Below, piece after piece: positions 61,305-64,000 of a DNA stretch of 64,000 bases. The first letter of the stretch is position 1, and each line of letters begins with the position of its first letter. The stretch is taken from positions 62,001 to 126,000 of the forward strand of contig NZ_JBHZGO010000089.1 of NCBI RefSeq assembly GCF_042747725.1, given 5' to 3'. Origin of the DNA: FACHB-T130 sp042747725. Lineage in GTDB: Bacteria > Cyanobacteriota > Cyanobacteriia > Cyanobacteriales > FACHB-T130. Both the position numbers and the translations under genes were made by a program. Below the pieces are notes generated by a model. That model was not told where the DNA came from. It worked only from the letters and a program-made list of their open reading frames with translations, and made no database searches.

Positions 61305-61311
61305 CCTCTAG
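60117..61311 (+). pseudogene. IS4-like transposase, broken by a stop and a frameshift
   Basis: The first part (MKTSQLYHQLHTLLGQSMTW to SEITLIEDTSML) ends in TAG at 60432-60434, where relatives have a Trp codon (TGG). The same frame continues NEYCLIRLSVQYRGRAVPLA and then shifts by one base near 60493. The rest (RHGSSSVRFEMYQAML, CFLADRGFAD, the DDE-type second Asp) runs in another frame from about 60493 to the stop at 61311. Two lesions mean no functional product. The stop codon of the second part overlaps the IS end. Confidence 0.85.
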
Positions 61312-61321
61312 ACCGAACCGC

Positions 61322-63079
61322 TTACATCCGCTCTAGTACGGAAATCCCAAGCAACGATAATCCCAGCTTCAGAGTTCGCGCAGTCAAATCGCATAGAACT
61401 AATCGAGATGTTCGCTGAGGTTCATCGGCTTTAAGCACCTGACACTGGTCGTAGAATTGATTAAACTTCTGACTCAGTTCAAATAGATATTGACAAAGGC
61501 GATTGGGCAGCAAATCTTGTTCAACGTCACTAACAATTTCGCTCAGTTGTAATAAATGCTTTGCTAGCACAAGTTCTGTTTCTTCCTGCAACAGAGTTTT
61601 GGCATTTGCTCCCAATTTCTCAAAGTCAATATCACCTTTGCGGCTAATTCCCTGAATCCGGACATAGGCATAGAGTAAGTAAGTTGCTGTGTTGCCCTCT
61701 CGAGCTACCATCTTCTTGGAGTTGAAGATATAGTTGCTGTTCCGGTTTTGGCTCAGGTCGGCATACTTGACACAACTAATGCCAACTATCTCAGCAACGT
61801 GGGCAATGAATTCTTCTGTTTCCTTGCGCCCTTCTTCTTTGAGTCTTGCTTCCAAGTCTTCACAGGCAGACGCGATCGCTTCATCCAGCAAATCCCGCAA
61901 CCGTACCGCCTCTCCAAAGCGAGTTTTTATCCTCTTTCCATCTTCCCCCAACACCAAACCAAAGGGAACGTGTACCAACTCTAAATTATCCGGAATCCAG
62001 CCAGCCCGTTGCGCTACCTGAAACACCTGAGTAAAGTGATTTGCCTGTCCAGCATCTGTAACGTAGATAATTCGATCGGCTCGATCTTGTTCAATCCGGT
62101 AGCGTAAGGCTGCCAAATCAGTAGTGGCGTAGTTATAGCCTCCATCAGACTTTTGGACAATCATGGGCAAAGGTTCACCCTCTTTGTTGGTAAACCCTTC
62201 CAGAAATACGCATTTAGCCCCATTGTCTTCCACTAACAAGCCCGACTGGGCAAGGTCTTTCACCACTCCTGCTAACAAGGGGTTATAGAAAGATTCTCCT
62301 CGTTCTGTTAGATGGACATCAAGCCGATCGTAGATCATCTGAAACTCCCGTCGGGACTGTTCGCACAGCAGCTGCCATGCCCGCCGAGACTCTTCGTCAC
62401 CCGCTTGCAACTTGACTACTTCTTGTCGGGCAGTTTCTTGAAACTTCTCATCCTCATCAAACCGCTGTTTTGCTTTGCGGTATAAAGCCACTAAATCGCC
62501 CAAATCTATAGCATTAGCAGTCGTCAAAGCTTCTGGGCAAACTTCCCGTAAGTAAGCAATAAGCATTCCGAACTGCGTTCCCCAGTCGCCCACATGATTC
62601 AGCCGCAAGACATCGTGACCCCGAAATTCTAAAGTTCGGGAAATACAATCTCCTATGATCGTTGAACGCAAGTGCCCAACGTGCATCTCTTTAGCAATAT
62701 TAGGGCTAGAAAAATCCACGACTACCCGCTGAGCATTTTTTGCCTTGCTGACACCCAACTGGGAATCTACCTGAATAGCACCTAGCTGCGCTTCCAAATA
62801 TTCTGGTTTCAGGGTGAAATTAATAAAACCAGGACCAGCGATTTCCATTGGTTGGCAGATATTGGTTACATCTATATGCTCAACGATTTTTTGTGCGATC
62901 GCTCGTGGCGGCTGACCCAACTGTTTAGTTAGGGACATTGCCGCATTCGACTGATAATCACCAAACTTGGGATTGCTAGCAGGCACTAGCATTGGGTCTA
63001 CCCCAGCATAGTCACTGCCAAAAGCGGCAACTAAAGCCTGCTCAAATCTATTTTTAAGTTGTTCAAGGGTAGAATTCAT
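61322..63079 (-). CDS. argS: Arginyl-tRNA synthetase
   Basis: This 585-residue class I synthetase charges tRNA-Arg. It has an N-terminal Add-1 domain (VPASNPKFGDYQSNAAM), the HIGH-like motif AKEMHVGHLRST, HVGDWGTQFGMLI, SDGGYNYATTDLAALRYR, the KMSKS-equivalent GEDGKRIKTRFGE and a C-terminal DALR anticodon-binding domain (FNQFYDQCQVL, LGLSLLGISVLERM). It overlaps nadC by 17 bp. An IS lies directly downstream. Confidence 0.97.
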   Translation of the reverse strand: MNSTLEQLKNRFEQALVAAFGSDYAGVDPMLVPASNPKFGDYQSNAAMSLTKQLGQPPRAIAQKIVEHIDVTNICQPMEIAGPGFINFTLKPEYLEAQLGAIQVDSQLGVSKAKNAQRVVVDFSSPNIAKEMHVGHLRSTIIGDCISRTLEFRGHDVLRLNHVGDWGTQFGMLIAYLREVCPEALTTANAIDLGDLVALYRKAKQRFDEDEKFQETARQEVVKLQAGDEESRRAWQLLCEQSRREFQMIYDRLDVHLTERGESFYNPLLAGVVKDLAQSGLLVEDNGAKCVFLEGFTNKEGEPLPMIVQKSDGGYNYATTDLAALRYRIEQDRADRIIYVTDAGQANHFTQVFQVAQRAGWIPDNLELVHVPFGLVLGEDGKRIKTRFGEAVRLRDLLDEAIASACEDLEARLKEEGRKETEEFIAHVAEIVGISCVKYADLSQNRNSNYIFNSKKMVAREGNTATYLLYAYVRIQGISRKGDIDFEKLGANAKTLLQEETELVLAKHLLQLSEIVSDVEQDLLPNRLCQYLFELSQKFNQFYDQCQVLKADEPQRTSRLVLCDLTARTLKLGLSLLGISVLERM

Positions 63080-63995
63080 TGGGTTTTCCCGAAACCTCAG
63101 GCAGCATACTTCTCTCCTCCATCGTACTAACGTCTATGTTCATACTCAAATCGAGCCATGTTGAGCGAGTAATCGGGGCGCTACTGGAGATGTAATCTAC
63201 GCCAGTTTCAGCCACGGCACGAATAGTTTCTATAGTAATGTTGCCCGATGCTTCAATCTTGATCCGCTCATTGCTGTGGCGAATTATCTGCACTGCCTGC
63301 CGCATCATCTCCACCGGCATATTATCCAGCATGATGATATCGGCTCTATGTTGTAAGGCTTCTTCCACTTGAGCCAGCGTTTCGGTTTCTACTTCTATAG
63401 TCAGGGGATAAGGCATATGCAAGCGGATACGAGCGATCGCTTCTCCAATCCCTCCAGCCACAGCAATGTGATTATCCTTAATCATCACTGCATCATCTAA
63501 CCCCATACGGTGGTTAATCGCTCCTCCCACCTGCGTTGCATACTTTTCTAATATTCTCAGCCCTGGAGTAGTTTTGCGGGTATCCACCAGTTGAGCTGGC
63601 AAATCCGAAATTTGGTTAACGTACTTGCGGGTGAGTGTAGCAATGCCACTCAGACGCATAGCTAGGTTTAAGGCAACTCGTTCTCCAAGCAGCAGGGCAT
63701 CTAGCGAACCGTGAATTTGAGCAACCAACTGCCCCCGCTGGCACTGTTCCCCTTCAGCGACAACAGGAACAAAATTAACACTATCGCTCAAAAGCTGGAA
63801 TATCCGGGTAGCCATCGGCAATCCAGCAATTACTCCTGCCTCTTTAGCAGTCCAATCTGCTTGCCCAACACGTACTTCGCCGCTTAACAAGCCTTGAGTC
63901 GTGCGATCGCCCCGCCCAACATCCTCTAACAACCAGCTGCGTAACAGCGGGTCTAACACGATTAAGAGGGGTAGAACAGCGCTTGGACTCACCAC
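63063..63995 (-). CDS. nadC: Nicotinate-nucleotide pyrophosphorylase (quinolinate phosphoribosyltransferase)
   Basis: This 310-residue enzyme makes nicotinate mononucleotide from quinolinate in NAD synthesis. Motifs are LLEDVGRGDRTTQGLL, LVDTRKTTPGLRILEKYATQVGGAINHRMGLDD, KDNHIAVAGG, IEVETETLAQVEEAL, IIMLDNMP and EASGNIT. The GTG at 63993-63995 is taken as the start. The frame remains open to the window edge, so the real start could lie just beyond. It overlaps argS by 17 bp, which indicates coupling. Confidence 0.94.
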   Translation of the reverse strand: MVSPSAVLPLLIVLDPLLRSWLLEDVGRGDRTTQGLLSGEVRVGQADWTAKEAGVIAGLPMATRIFQLLSDSVNFVPVVAEGEQCQRGQLVAQIHGSLDALLLGERVALNLAMRLSGIATLTRKYVNQISDLPAQLVDTRKTTPGLRILEKYATQVGGAINHRMGLDDAVMIKDNHIAVAGGIGEAIARIRLHMPYPLTIEVETETLAQVEEALQHRADIIMLDNMPVEMMRQAVQIIRHSNERIKIEASGNITIETIRAVAETGVDYISSSAPITRSTWLDLSMNIDVSTMEERSMLPEVSGKPNEFYP

Positions 63996-64000
63996 TTCTC

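Overview
The window is chromosomal DNA of a cyanobacterium. Direct evidence is the dense scatter of HIP1 octamers (GCGATCGC), photosystem II PsbX, Ycf66, a YggT/Ycf19 protein, a high-light-inducible protein, a cyAbrB regulator, an ARC6/Ftn2-type division protein and an NtcA-type promoter. The abundance of interspersed repeats and small mobile elements resembles filamentous, Oscillatoriales-like genomes; the genus cannot be decided from this sequence.

Layout. (1) 1-13667, nearly all on the minus strand: a complete urea-utilisation locus. In transcription order it holds ureE, ureF, ureG, the urea ABC transporter urtABCDE, a CHASE4-like sensor kinase, and ureD, ureA, ureB and the start of ureC. 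A lysozyme-like gene lies divergently beside ureD. The structural urease genes carry two scars: a 183-bp MITE between ureA and ureB, and a fragment of a DUF1349 gene between ureB and ureC. (2) 13762-30874: housekeeping genes, including holA, cobalamin genes cobH and cobL, a CPBP protease, cyAbrB, sdhB, hli, an ArsA-type ATPase with an Hsp20-like tail, DUF2358 and DUF4912 proteins, an AEC permease, ftn2 and pdhA. (3) 31030-35243: an accessory island with an Rpn/DUF2887 nuclease, a HicAB pair, a VapBC-like pair, clusters of HIP1-bearing repeats, and a little-known cassette. That cassette is a XRE regulator divergent from a GIY-YIG protein, an unrecognised protein and a ParB-like protein. (4) 35310-40046: a two-gene signalling operon (Cache-HAMP hybrid kinase followed by a REC-GGDEF-EAL protein). 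(5) 40746-55315: purL, purF, a secreted repeat protein, a chorismate-lyase-like gene, tRNA-Leu(GAG), accC, ycf19, psbX, ycf66, three tandem TolB-like lipoproteins, a trypsin-like protease with PPC domains, and dnaN. (6) 55316-57150: a DnaA-box-rich spacer (candidate oriC) and dnaA. (7) 57232-64000: def, a GNAT gene, a TnpB element with a divergent ribbon-helix-helix gene, a broken IS4-like insertion sequence, argS and nadC.

How the genes work together. The NtcA-type promoter before urtA suggests that urea import is induced by nitrogen limitation. Imported urea is hydrolysed by UreABC, whose nickel centre is assembled by UreD, UreE, UreF and UreG. The dnaN-oriC-dnaA region marks the probable replication origin.

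The least explained part is 33561-35243. Three copies of a 12-bp repeat and a 15-bp dyad lie in the promoter region shared by the XRE and GIY-YIG genes, which suggests one autoregulated unit. All functional statements come from reading the sequence and from family knowledge; no database search was run.
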